A stretch of 64,000 bases of DNA from a virus, in the IMG/VR virus record IMGVR_UViG_3300037297_000066, positions 1 through 64,000 of that record; one strand, 5' to 3'. This document shows, piece after piece, positions 43,796 to 51,079 of this stretch. The translations under genes were made by a program, and so were the position numbers. How positions within the stretch are numbered: the first letter of the stretch is position 1; each line of letters opens with the position of its first letter. A model generated the notes under the pieces. It saw only the letters and a program-made list of their open reading frames with translations. It made no database searches and was not told the DNA's origin.

Positions 43796-44074
43796 GTGAA
43801 TTTGGCATTAGCCTCGTTTTTACCCCCTCCAGACGAAGACTCCAAAGACCTGACCGATCGGGAGATCTCCGAGGCCCTCCCTGCTCCTAGCTGGAGAGAT
43901 GTGGCCAAGAGAATCTCTGAGACCCTGCAAGAGGTTGGAAGTGAGTTTCATGTCAACGGGTACGAAATGCGCCGAAAAAACGGTAGCATGTACTGGCGTA
44001 CCCGGTTGATCGCTCACGGAGAACCTGACATAGTGCTGGTGTTCCGAGCTGATTGGCTCAAGCCTTGTGAGTGA
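43796..44074 (+). CDS. Small unknown protein
   Basis: 92 residues from a GTG at 43796. TATAGG at 43782-43787, eight bases upstream, is a weaker version of the promoter core seen elsewhere. The protein has an acidic N terminus and a beta-rich second half (YEMRRKNGSMYWRTRLIAHG). Function unknown. Confidence 0.45.
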   Translation: MNLALASFLPPPDEDSKDLTDREISEALPAPSWRDVAKRISETLQEVGSEFHVNGYEMRRKNGSMYWRTRLIAHGEPDIVLVFRADWLKPCE

Positions 44075-44081
44075 CATCGCC

Positions 44082-44432
44082 ATGGCAGATTGTGACCTTG
44101 TGGGAGACTCCGAGGAGACCCCCACTACGTTGTGTGACGGGGACCGTACCAACAACGTCTGGATAGACGGTGGCGACCCTGCTGTTGGAAACGGCGCCTG
44201 CATGTTGGATACGATGCGAGAGGACCAAGTCGTCTACGTCCTTCAACGAGACGAACGAGCTCGGGAAGACCTCAAGCGGGTAACCACGAACGAGCGGTTG
44301 TTGGAGTTGGCCAACACAGTGCCTAGCCTTCCCAAAGACTGGCCCGGGGACGCTATTCAAGATGAGCTCAATCCTCCTCGGCAAGTGTTGCTCTACACGA
44401 ATTTCAAGGGGCAGCCCCCCTGGAACCAGTAG
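44082..44432 (+). CDS. Small acidic protein, unknown
   Basis: 116 residues from the ATG at 44082; a GTG at 44067 overlapping the previous gene is an alternative. The N-terminal half is acidic with several Cys (MADCDLVGDSEE, TLCDGD), perhaps a metal site, and the second half is helical and basic. No family recognised. Confidence 0.45.
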   Translation: MADCDLVGDSEETPTTLCDGDRTNNVWIDGGDPAVGNGACMLDTMREDQVVYVLQRDERAREDLKRVTTNERLLELANTVPSLPKDWPGDAIQDELNPPRQVLLYTNFKGQPPWNQ

Positions 44433-44434
44433 CC

Positions 44435-44800
44435 ATGGCAAGTGCTGCTAGGAAGCTGCGGCGTTCTTCTGAGAAAAACCGGAAGCTGACAGAAAAGACC
44501 AGCCAGCTATCGGAGGCTCTCAACGCTCTCAAAAATATGGGGGACCTTGAAGAGATGCTCAACCGAATGGGGGGCATCGCCGAGTACATCCAACGAGCTG
44601 AGATTCAGGTCGAAGAGATCCGTCAGTTGATCGATGCTTTGGTGGAAGACAACCAGACCTTGGCCAATGAACGAGAGGCGGAACGGAGGGTGTTCTGTAA
44701 GGTGATTGCGTTCGTCAGTCAGCAACCCTCATCAGTATCCTCAGAGAGCGTCGAGAAGTTCTTCAACGAGATGCTGAAAGCGGAGCTTGAGGACACATGA
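44435..44800 (+). CDS. Coiled-coil protein
   Basis: 121 residues. Residues 5-90 show heptad spacing (LTEKTSQLSEALNALKNM, then EIQVEEIRQLIDALVEDN), predicting a long coiled coil. The start is basic. No other domain. It overlaps the next start by four bases (ATGA). Possibly an oligomerising scaffold or a structural part. Confidence 0.55.
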   Translation: MASAARKLRRSSEKNRKLTEKTSQLSEALNALKNMGDLEEMLNRMGGIAEYIQRAEIQVEEIRQLIDALVEDNQTLANEREAERRVFCKVIAFVSQQPSSVSSESVEKFFNEMLKAELEDT

Positions 44801-44803
44801 GCC

Positions 44804-45037
44804 ATGGCCAGAAAACAGAAGCTCAACCAGATCACGAAGCCCAAGCGAACGCCCCCTCGGAACGTAGTGGAGTGGAACGCTCTACTGAAGAAGAGCATAG
44901 CTCGGGCGGAGGGACTCAAGGACCGCCGGACAGAGGGACTCAGGGCGGCTCTTTCGACCAACCGTTCCGAGGTAGTGCTTCGGAGGATGGGGATCATCAC
45001 CGAGAAAGACATTCTGAGAGAGTTCCCTACCAAGTAG
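44804..45037 (+). CDS. Small basic DNA-binding-like protein
   Basis: 77 residues in the frame whose codon use fits the rest of the genome (many aag, gag, ctc). It is basic and helical (ARKQKLNQITKPKRTPP, NALLKKSIARAEG). A second ATG at 44797, seven bases upstream in another frame, opens a 180-codon frame covering this gene entirely; its first 80 codons look non-coding, so this frame is preferred for the first part. Function unknown. Confidence 0.5.
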   Translation: MARKQKLNQITKPKRTPPRNVVEWNALLKKSIARAEGLKDRRTEGLRAALSTNRSEVVLRRMGIITEKDILREFPTK

Positions 45038-45096
45038 ACGTAAGCGACTACGAAGACCAACTCCGGGCAGCTTTTGAGGGAGGAGATCCTGCCCAG

Positions 45097-45339
45097 GTGT
45101 GGGAGCTTACCCAGAAGCTCCTACAGGAAACCCGTAGACTAGTGATCGAGGTCGCTAAGTACCGGTTTCGAGTGAACTTTGGGACGGAACTCTGCCAAAA
45201 CTGTACGGGTCTCAAAGCGGGGCCCGGAGTTGTGAGCACTTGTTTTCAGATAAAACAGTGTTATTACAAGCACTTACGAGAAAACGACAACACTCCTCGT
45301 CAAAAGGGTATCCTGGAAGCCCTAGTTGACCGTATATAA
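45097..45339 (+). CDS. Cys-rich protein with unresolved start
   Basis: At least 80 residues from a GTG at 45097. Coding-like sequence already begins near 45034 (DVSDYEDQLRAAFEGGD), but no ATG, GTG or TTG exists there, apart from the out-of-frame ATG at 44797. The gene may start at that ATG, at the GTG, or be reached by a -1 shift from the preceding gene. The protein has CQNC, then two more Cys (STCFQIKQC), a likely zinc site. AGGAG lies about 12 bases before the GTG. Confidence 0.4.
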   Translation: MWELTQKLLQETRRLVIEVAKYRFRVNFGTELCQNCTGLKAGPGVVSTCFQIKQCYYKHLRENDNTPRQKGILEALVDRI

Positions 45340-45413
45340 ATTTTGTCTTGACTTGGTACCCCGGTGTATTGTTTGTTCACTGGGAGTCATAACCAGATGG
45401 AGAACGGATCAAA
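45340..45413 (+). promoter_or_regulatory. Promoter region of the H1-like gene
   Basis: A 74-bp gap with an AT-rich upstream tract (TATATAAATTTTG). TTGTCT and TATTGT, 18 bp apart, make a fair sigma70-type promoter, and the -10 is embedded in a GGTGTAT box at about 45363. The ATG at 45414 is some 40 bases further with GGAG upstream, so this copy would give a normal leader. Confidence 0.5.
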
Positions 45414-46406
45414 ATGGACCTGATTACTGCTGTACAAAACCTTCTCGCAGAGTACCTCAAACTGGAGAAGGAAACCGAAGAGCTTCGAGACCGGGTTGTC
45501 GTACTGCGTCAGCAAGTGGCAGACTCCGAAGCCATTCTCAAGGACATCAACACCAAGGCTGGCATCAAGCCTGCTTTGACCAAGGCGGGTCAACCACGGA
45601 AGCGTCCTGGGCCCCCTAAGGGTTCGAAGAAGGCGGCCAAGAAGGTTGCCAAGAAGACGACAGGCGATGAGAGCCCCAAGAGGGGTCGAGCCCCGTTGCC
45701 CAGGACCAAGACGGGTGAGATCGACTGGCGCACAAAAGAGGGCCGAGCTCACAAGGCCAACCTGATGGCTGCTGGCAAGTGGCCACCGGCAGAGAAGAAG
45801 GCGGCCAAGAAGACCAGCAAGAAGGCGGCCAAGAAGGCGGCCAAGAAGGTTGCCAAGAAGGTTGCGAAGAAGGCGGCCAAGAAGACCAGCAAGAAGGCGG
45901 CCAAGAAAGCTGGTTCTGAGACTACAGCTCGATCCAGAGGGCAGCCAACCTTTCGAGAAGCAGTAGTCATCGCCATGGAGGGTGTGGAGACCTTCCGTGC
46001 CCGTGACGTGTACAACGCTTTGGAGGCCAAAGGATGGCTTCCCAACACCAGCCAGAACGACCCTGTGGCGTATCTGAGCTTCCGGCTCGGGAACATCACG
46101 GACACCTTCGAGCGGGTCAAGCACGGAGTCTACCGGGTTCGGAAAGCCGGAGAGGCTCAGGCGGAGACCAAGCAAGCTTCCGAGCCTGAAGCCCCTGAGC
46201 CCAAGACTGAGACCTCCCCAGCCCCAGAGAAGGCGAAGGGCTCGTCTAAGGGCAACGGAAAGACTCCTGACAAGCCTGCTGAGTCCGAGAAAAGCCAAGA
46301 CTCCCTTGAGCTCAGCCCAGAGGAACGGGAGAAGATCGACAGAACCATGATCGACCTCAAGATCGACGAGGACAAGATCTTCGAAAATCCCTTCGGGGAT
46401 GTTTGA
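45414..46406 (+). CDS. H1-like DNA-binding protein with coiled coil and winged helix
   Basis: 330 residues. Residues 1-45 form a coiled coil (LLAEYLKLEKETEELRD). Residues about 65-170 are Lys/Ala-rich with AAKK, VAKK and TSKK units like bacterial histone H1 homologues, split by a KTGEIDWRTKEGRA segment. Residues 178-245 look like a HARE-type winged helix (FREAVVIAMEGVETFRARDV, then FERVKHGVYRV). The end is a Pro/Glu-rich acidic tail. It probably binds and bends DNA and may shape phage or host nucleoid. H1-like proteins with such repeats are common in myxobacteria. A standard promoter precedes it. Confidence 0.75.
   Translation: MDLITAVQNLLAEYLKLEKETEELRDRVVVLRQQVADSEAILKDINTKAGIKPALTKAGQPRKRPGPPKGSKKAAKKVAKKTTGDESPKRGRAPLPRTKTGEIDWRTKEGRAHKANLMAAGKWPPAEKKAAKKTSKKAAKKAAKKVAKKVAKKAAKKTSKKAAKKAGSETTARSRGQPTFREAVVIAMEGVETFRARDVYNALEAKGWLPNTSQNDPVAYLSFRLGNITDTFERVKHGVYRVRKAGEAQAETKQASEPEAPEPKTETSPAPEKAKGSSKGNGKTPDKPAESEKSQDSLELSPEEREKIDRTMIDLKIDEDKIFENPFGDV
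45790..45912. repeat. Internal Lys/Ala codon repeat
   Basis: Repeated GCGGCCAAGAAG and GTTGCCAAGAAG units coding for AAKK and VAKK. Near-identical DNA units make length changes by slippage likely. Confidence 0.7.
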
Positions 46407-46431
46407 GGTGTGGTAGGCTACCTGCCACACC
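46407..46431. promoter_or_regulatory. 11-bp inverted repeat touching a start codon
   Basis: GGTGTGGTAGG and CCTGCCACACC flank CTA, with one mismatch (or G-T pair). The repeat fills the entire gap between a TGA (46404-46406) and the ATG at 46432. Its centre, TAGGCTACCT, recurs at 32515-32524. It could be an operator for a repressor or a structure that shields the start codon. Confidence 0.5.
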
Positions 46432-46968
46432 ATGAAGATCGGGGATATCGTCGAGCTAGAAGGTTGTTCGAAGCCAGAAGATCGCTATCGTCTCCTTCAG
46501 AAAGATCGTTGGGCACGCACTTTCAAGGCAATCCAGTGGAGTAGCGCCTCTATCGAGGAGTTGCCAGACGACCTGGAACGTCAGGGGAAGTGTAGGGTAA
46601 TCTGCAATCCTGTTGAAGAGTGGCCCTTCGTAGTAATCAAGAACCGAGGTTCTAGGGTTGGACCTGTCGTATCCGTTCTCCGCTCTTCCGAGAACCGTCA
46701 GCTCCAACCCATGAGTGAGTGGGTCCCCACAGACCAGCTACAGTTGGGAGGGGCTCTGTTCTTCAACCCCGAGCTGAGGCTTAGTCGAGGGGAGATCTTG
46801 ATTGCTACTCACCGGAACGGGTCTTTGACAAGAGTTGCCATCACCCCGGCGTTCGGTAGCCTCAGGCTTCGTAAGAAGAGGCTTCTCAAAGCTAACGAGC
46901 CTTCTACTAATCCCACGGCTTTCGATCGGATTATGCAAGACGACTCTTTCGATGAAGGCGAAGAGTGA
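46432..46968 (+). CDS. Unknown protein under a hairpin operator
   Basis: 178 residues, mostly beta, with a first strand KIGDIVELEGCSKPEDRYRL that recalls SH3-like folds and a tail that is helical and acidic (DDSFDEGEE). No known motif. The ATG directly follows an 11-bp inverted repeat. The next gene overlaps by one base (TGATG). Confidence 0.5.
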   Translation: MKIGDIVELEGCSKPEDRYRLLQKDRWARTFKAIQWSSASIEELPDDLERQGKCRVICNPVEEWPFVVIKNRGSRVGPVVSVLRSSENRQLQPMSEWVPTDQLQLGGALFFNPELRLSRGEILIATHRNGSLTRVAITPAFGSLRLRKKRLLKANEPSTNPTAFDRIMQDDSFDEGEE

Positions 46969-47609
46969 TGGCTCGGCTACCTCTGGATGTAGAGAGGACC
47001 TTGGGAGAAGGGGAGGCTGCTCGAACGGAGATTGTTCGACGCTTCGAAAAACAAATACAGTCCCATACTAGTCGCACCAAGGAAGGGGTGACCTGTAGCA
47101 AGGGCTGTGCTCACTGCTGCTACCACCCTCTGTCTGTTTCGCTCTTGGAGGGGGTTTCCTTGTACCGGTGGCTCACAGAGCATTACCTGTGGACCCCGGA
47201 CTTCAAAGACAAGGTGGTTCAACACTCGAAAGCAGTATGGGGTCTCACTCCTGAGATCTGGATGCTGAGCATGGTTGCTTGTCCTATGCTGGACGAGAAG
47301 CTTTGCAGTATCTACCAAGGGCGACCGGCCGTTTGTCGAGTCACGGTATCCACAGGGGACCCTTACTACTGTCACCCTCATCGATTCGGAATCGATGTGA
47401 CGGGCATCGTACCTAGGCATTCCTTTTTGGACGAGTTGATGTATCTGGAAGCAGATCTCCTGAATCGACACCATCAAATCTACGTGGCGTTGCCCTTGTC
47501 CACGGCTTTGCTCTATGGGGAACGAATCGCAAAAGGGGACTTGTCTCTAGAGGATAGTTCTCACACAATAGCCATCGACTACCGTAAGCTCATCCGAGAG
47601 GGTCCCTGA
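46968..47609 (+). CDS. YkgJ-type cysteine-cluster protein
   Basis: 213 residues. The pattern CSKGCAHCC at about 42-50, then CPML, CSIYQGRPAVCR near 103-124, fits the YkgJ/CxxCxxCC family, which is thought to bind zinc or an iron-sulphur cluster. Later parts are helical and the role is unknown. The ATG at 46968 overlaps the previous stop. A smaller protein with a similar cluster lies at 63318. Confidence 0.7.
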   Translation: MARLPLDVERTLGEGEAARTEIVRRFEKQIQSHTSRTKEGVTCSKGCAHCCYHPLSVSLLEGVSLYRWLTEHYLWTPDFKDKVVQHSKAVWGLTPEIWMLSMVACPMLDEKLCSIYQGRPAVCRVTVSTGDPYYCHPHRFGIDVTGIVPRHSFLDELMYLEADLLNRHHQIYVALPLSTALLYGERIAKGDLSLEDSSHTIAIDYRKLIREGP

Positions 47610-47610
47610 C

Positions 47611-48213
47611 ATGTGGTACTGCCCTGACAACCTGTTTGCCTTCGTGGTAGACACCACCACCTATGCGGGAAGTTTCGAACGGACTATGACAGCCTACTGC
47701 ACTGGCTGCATAGGTGAGTGTGGTGTCGGGGAGAGAATGGCTAAAGTCTTCTTGAAGGAAGAGCCCTCCTTCATAAAAGAGCTGCGGAACATAGTTGCTC
47801 AGGTGCATGATGACCATGGCTGCCTACGCCCTGCTAGCATCTTCCCCACTCCCGGCTGGTGGAACGACGGCCTTGGGAACGAGTGGCCTGATGCAGACTG
47901 GGGCAAAGAGCACACCATTGAGCAGTATCGCAAGTCGGCCCAGGAAGCAGGGTTAGACAAGGACAGGCCCGGAAGGCATCCCGCTTACCTGAGCGTAGCC
48001 ATGTTCTTTCACGAGGCCCCGAGACAGGCTTTGATCAGACTCCTTGAGCACCGAGCCAAAAAGTTCGCCCGAGAGGTTGGAGTTATGGGAGGCTTCATAC
48101 CTTCGGATGGCTCAATCGAACCTATTCCAATCACAGGGTTCCGACTGGTTCAGCTGAAACTACAGGTGACGGAGTTGTGGAGCGCTACTGAACGTGAATC
48201 AAGACACCCTTGA
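47611..48213 (+). CDS. Unknown phage protein
   Basis: 200 residues, one base after the previous stop. It contains VVDTTTYAGSFERTMTAYCTG followed by CIGECGVG in the first 45 residues, which gives several close cysteines. The middle is helical and Trp-rich (PGWWNDGLGNEW), and the tail is basic. I do not recognise the family. Overlap of 20 bp with the next start suggests coupling. Confidence 0.5.
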   Translation: MWYCPDNLFAFVVDTTTYAGSFERTMTAYCTGCIGECGVGERMAKVFLKEEPSFIKELRNIVAQVHDDHGCLRPASIFPTPGWWNDGLGNEWPDADWGKEHTIEQYRKSAQEAGLDKDRPGRHPAYLSVAMFFHEAPRQALIRLLEHRAKKFAREVGVMGGFIPSDGSIEPIPITGFRLVQLKLQVTELWSATERESRHP

Positions 48214-48535
48214 AAAAGTCACCTGCATGTGTGGGCACACGTTCTATGCTCACGAGTGCATCAAGGTCAATCTGACGGATCCGGAACGGGAGTCCCTTCG
48301 TAGTATGGGCGTAGACTCTCCTCCCTCGGAGCTGTACTATTGCAAGCCTTGTTGGTCTCTGTTGAACAATCCTGAACGGGCTTCCCAACTCATGAAGGGA
48401 ATGGCTCAGCAGTATCTCCAGCAAATGGGGGTCCCCCCTCAAGAAGCGGAGCAGAAGGCCGAAGCGTACCGTCAGAAGCTGTTACAGAGAGCTCGGGAGG
48501 CGAAAGATGCCAACGACGACACTGTCCCTAAATGA
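48194..48535 (+). CDS. Small zinc-finger-like protein
   Basis: 113 residues from GTG at 48194, overlapping the previous gene. CMCGH and, 38 residues on, CKPC give a CxC-x-CxxC zinc site. The C-terminal half is a Gln/Glu/Lys-rich helix. Could bind nucleic acid. The next gene starts inside its end (29-bp overlap). Confidence 0.5.
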   Translation: MNQDTLEKVTCMCGHTFYAHECIKVNLTDPERESLRSMGVDSPPSELYYCKPCWSLLNNPERASQLMKGMAQQYLQQMGVPPQEAEQKAEAYRQKLLQRAREAKDANDDTVPK

Positions 48536-49202
48536 GATCGTTGCTCACCTGGAAAAGGTCCGAAAAGAGCATGGGGAAGAGACCTTTCAGGCTCAGAGAA
48601 TGATGCTCGCCAAGAAGGTCATCCTGGGGCCCAACGGGGAGACGTTTCTCAAGAAGGCTTGGCCGGGTCTGGATCTAGGAGAGGTTCGCCGACTGGCCTT
48701 AGAGGAGCAGCAGAAGCGGAAGGAACAGGCTCAGGCTGGGCAGGCCCCCGAGCAGATGATGCTAAAGATGCTCCAGCAGCAAGCTCCCAACGTGAAGACA
48801 CAAGGGCAGCTACAGCTCTACATGGCCGCTTTCAACGCCTTGTCTTCTCACATCAACGCTGTCTTCGGAGGGCAAGAAGAGGCCGCTAAAGTTTCTCTGA
48901 GTGCCCTGAATCAGTGCCTGGAGATGGCCCCAAAGATCGCCATGCTTTCAGAACAGGTCGAACAGATCCCCGAAGAGAAGAGAAGCCAAGAGGCTCAGGA
49001 CTTCATGGGGACGCCTAAGGAGTTCGAGGAAGAAGAGATCTGTGAGGGGCTCCTGAAAGAGTTGAAAGGAATCGACTCCCCACAAAGGCTCCAACAGTGG
49101 TACGGTGCCAACCAAGTCCGCCGGGACCGAATCGTGAGTCAAACCCTCCGAAACAAGTTCTTGGATGCCGTTCGCCAGAAGCGTCGAGAGCTAGCCAACT
49201 AG
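48507..49202 (+). CDS. Helical protein sharing a segment with the exonuclease gene
   Basis: 231 residues with GGGAGG six bases upstream. It is long, helical and Gln-rich (MLKMLQQQAPNVKTQGQLQLYMAAF). Its first 25 residues (NEIVAHLEKVRKEHGEE) recur at the end of the 49773-50702 exonuclease product. The DNA is identical over 34 bases (48541-48574 and 50593-50626). Function unknown; perhaps structural or a scaffold. Confidence 0.55.
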   Translation: MPTTTLSLNEIVAHLEKVRKEHGEETFQAQRMMLAKKVILGPNGETFLKKAWPGLDLGEVRRLALEEQQKRKEQAQAGQAPEQMMLKMLQQQAPNVKTQGQLQLYMAAFNALSSHINAVFGGQEEAAKVSLSALNQCLEMAPKIAMLSEQVEQIPEEKRSQEAQDFMGTPKEFEEEEICEGLLKELKGIDSPQRLQQWYGANQVRRDRIVSQTLRNKFLDAVRQKRRELAN

Positions 49203-49207
49203 CTGCC

Positions 49208-49501
49208 ATGAAGAACCTTCCAACCATCTTTGAAGTTCGAGACCAGGAAGAGCTGAAGCTGGTTCGGAAAGCTTTCAAGAAGGTTTTTCCAGAGGTTCGT
49301 CTTCTCCGGGCGGCTAAAGGTGTGAGATCCCTTCAGGTAGTGGCCTACGAAGGAGATGTTGGAAGTCCGAAGGTTCAGAGAGCCATCGCAAAGGCAAAAG
49401 AGAAGGTCAGCAAAGAAGCCTCTGTTCCTTATGGAAGAGTACTCCCTAGGTTGAGCGAGGGCTTCGGAGAAAGAGTGGTTTACGGAGCCCCCCGTCGATG
49501 A
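49208..49501 (+). CDS. Small basic protein, unknown
   Basis: 97 residues. The ATG at 49208 follows the previous stop by five bases; an in-frame start at 49097 would run 106 bp into the preceding gene. It is basic, with a KKVFPEVRLLRAAKGVRSLQVV core. It overlaps the next gene by four bases. Confidence 0.5.
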   Translation: MKNLPTIFEVRDQEELKLVRKAFKKVFPEVRLLRAAKGVRSLQVVAYEGDVGSPKVQRAIAKAKEKVSKEASVPYGRVLPRLSEGFGERVVYGAPRR

Positions 49502-49776
49502 TCATGATAGACGAACTGCACTATCATCCGAAGAGGGTGGGGCGGGTCCCTCCTGGCTACTGGTGTCATCTGACCACTGATGAAGACATTGAGGGGCTAC
49601 ACGAGTTTGCACGGAAGATTGGCCTCAAACGAGAGTGGTTCCAGGACCATCCTATTCACCCACACTACGACCTGACAGCCAGACGCAGGAAAATGGCTTG
49701 GGCTTTGGGAGCCTTGTTCATCCCTGCCCGGGAGCAGGCTAGAGCTCGACTCAAGAAAGTAGGAGTACTCAGATGA
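49498..49776 (+). CDS. DUF4031-like protein
   Basis: 92 residues. The pattern HLTTDEDIEGLHEFARKIGL, then WFQDHPIHPHYDL and a helix with KMAWALGALFI, fits DUF4031, a short family of unknown function common in phages and bacteria. An alternative start lies six bases on (49504). It overlaps both neighbours by ATGA. Confidence 0.65.
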   Translation: MIMIDELHYHPKRVGRVPPGYWCHLTTDEDIEGLHEFARKIGLKREWFQDHPIHPHYDLTARRRKMAWALGALFIPAREQARARLKKVGVLR

Positions 49777-50702
49777 AGGGTAAGTTCAAAGACTCAAGGT
49801 GCCTTTGTTTCGTGGACACCGAAACAAGCGGTTTGGATCCTCACAAGCACGAGATCTTGGAGATCGCCGCCATTCGATTGAGGCAGCCCACTCCTGAGTC
49901 TGGGAAGTTCGAGATGCCTGTGGAAGAGGGTCGAATACACTACTACGTGAAACCGACTCGATCGGTTGATCCTCTAGTGGCCAAGATCAACGGTTACTCA
50001 CCCGAGGAGTGGGAAAAGAGGGGCGCTGTTTCCCTTCACGTAGCCTTAGGAGGTCTACTGCTTATCCTAGATGACAGTCGGATGGCGGGTCAGCATCCAA
50101 AGTTCGATTTCGACTTCATCAAGGAGGGTCTGGATCGTTTGGGGTGGGGATGGCCTTGGAAGTGTAGCTATCACCTCATCGACGTGGCCTCTATGGCTTG
50201 GCCGCTAGTGGTTCACCGGTTGCTTCCTGGCGTCCGACAGGGAGGACTCGTAGAGCTCCTAGGGTTGGGGAAGCAGACTCACGGGGCTCTCGATGACGTG
50301 GAACAGTGCGTGAAGGTCTACATCAAGCTCCTGGAGATGTACCAACTCGACCTGACGCAGCTTCCCAAGCAGACCGAGACGGAGCAGGATAAGCTTCAGA
50401 TCAGCCCTGAGCTACGCAGTCTGGCCAAGTACTACTTGGTTTCATGTGGGGAAAAAATCCCAGCAGGGTCTATTGATAGATGGCGTGCTTTGGAAGCTGC
50501 TTGTCAGGGAACGTCTTTTACTTGTCAGGACGTTCTGAGGCAGGTGGAGTCCGAGGCAGCCTCCATAAATGAAGCCTCCATAAATGAAGCCATTGCTCAC
50601 CTGGAAAAGGTCCGAAAAGAGCATGGAGAGGAAAACCCTCCAGAGCCTGAAAAAGTCGAGAACGTAGTGTGGGCGAAAAGGCTCCGGATTCTTCAACGCT
50701 GA
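49773..50702 (+). CDS. DnaQ-type DEDDh 3'-5' exonuclease
   Basis: 309 residues. Motifs of the DEDDh group: VDTETSGLDP near 14-23, GQHPKFDFDF near 109 and HGALDDVEQC near 170-179, with His and Asp in place. These enzymes trim 3' ends for proofreading or RNA/DNA turnover. A C-terminal extension of about 110 residues carries two copies of a 15-bp unit (NEASI repeated) and a segment copied from the 48507 gene (NEAIAHLEKVRKEHGEE). The extension looks like a fused duplication rather than part of the enzyme core. Confidence 0.85.
   Translation: MKGKFKDSRCLCFVDTETSGLDPHKHEILEIAAIRLRQPTPESGKFEMPVEEGRIHYYVKPTRSVDPLVAKINGYSPEEWEKRGAVSLHVALGGLLLILDDSRMAGQHPKFDFDFIKEGLDRLGWGWPWKCSYHLIDVASMAWPLVVHRLLPGVRQGGLVELLGLGKQTHGALDDVEQCVKVYIKLLEMYQLDLTQLPKQTETEQDKLQISPELRSLAKYYLVSCGEKIPAGSIDRWRALEAACQGTSFTCQDVLRQVESEAASINEASINEAIAHLEKVRKEHGEENPPEPEKVENVVWAKRLRILQR
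50559..50588. repeat. 15-bp direct repeat in the exonuclease gene
   Basis: Two exact tandem copies of GCCTCCATAAATGAA, coding for NEASI-type units, directly before the segment shared with the 48507 gene. This fits slippage or a recombination joint. Confidence 0.8.
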
Positions 50703-50711
50703 AAGCGTGAC

Positions 50712-50906
50712 ATGTCCGATTCACCAAAAGGCAAAGTGGTGGGGTTCAGCGCCCATGAAACTCAAAGGCTCATGGTGTTGGATTACGATCTAAAGGGCCG
50801 CACCAAGGATGAAGCTGAGAAGCTTGTGAATGAGGGAAAGGCTCGTTGGGTTCTGGAACCCGGGGCTGTTCTGACTCTGGAGATATTGGAGGTCGAAGAT
50901 GAGTAG
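50712..50906 (+). CDS. Small beta/helix protein
   Basis: 64 residues, nine bases after the exonuclease stop. It has a central helix (TKDEAEKLVNEGKARWV) between beta strands and ends in an acidic strand (TLEILEVEDE). No known motif. It overlaps the next start by eight bases. Confidence 0.5.
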   Translation: MSDSPKGKVVGFSAHETQRLMVLDYDLKGRTKDEAEKLVNEGKARWVLEPGAVLTLEILEVEDE

Positions 50907-51072
50907 CGCATATAGTCCTTGGTGGCGAAGGTTTCTCCAACGCTACTGTCCGTTCCTCTTCAAGAAGTGCCATGGGGAAAACTATCACTGGCGATGGGAT
51001 CGAGAGTGTCACTGTCGAGTGAACGAGTATACTGCCGACTGGAATGGGGGCGTCTACTACTTCCCTCGTTGA
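50899..51072 (+). CDS. 57-residue Trp/Cys-rich protein
   Basis: Short frame from the ATG at 50899, which overlaps the previous stop. The product is very rich in Trp, Tyr and Arg and has four cysteines, two in CHC near 37-39. Codons fit the neighbours. The next gene starts eight bases after its stop. A small zinc or membrane-interacting protein is possible; the role is unknown. Confidence 0.5.
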   Translation: MSSAYSPWWRRFLQRYCPFLFKKCHGENYHWRWDRECHCRVNEYTADWNGGVYYFPR

Positions 51073-51079
51073 GGCAGGA

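Noticed and set aside
45387-46433. 348-codon minus-strand frame opposite the H1-like gene
   Set aside because: It is a low-complexity Leu/Gly-rich mirror of the Lys/Ala codons, with no homology-like features.
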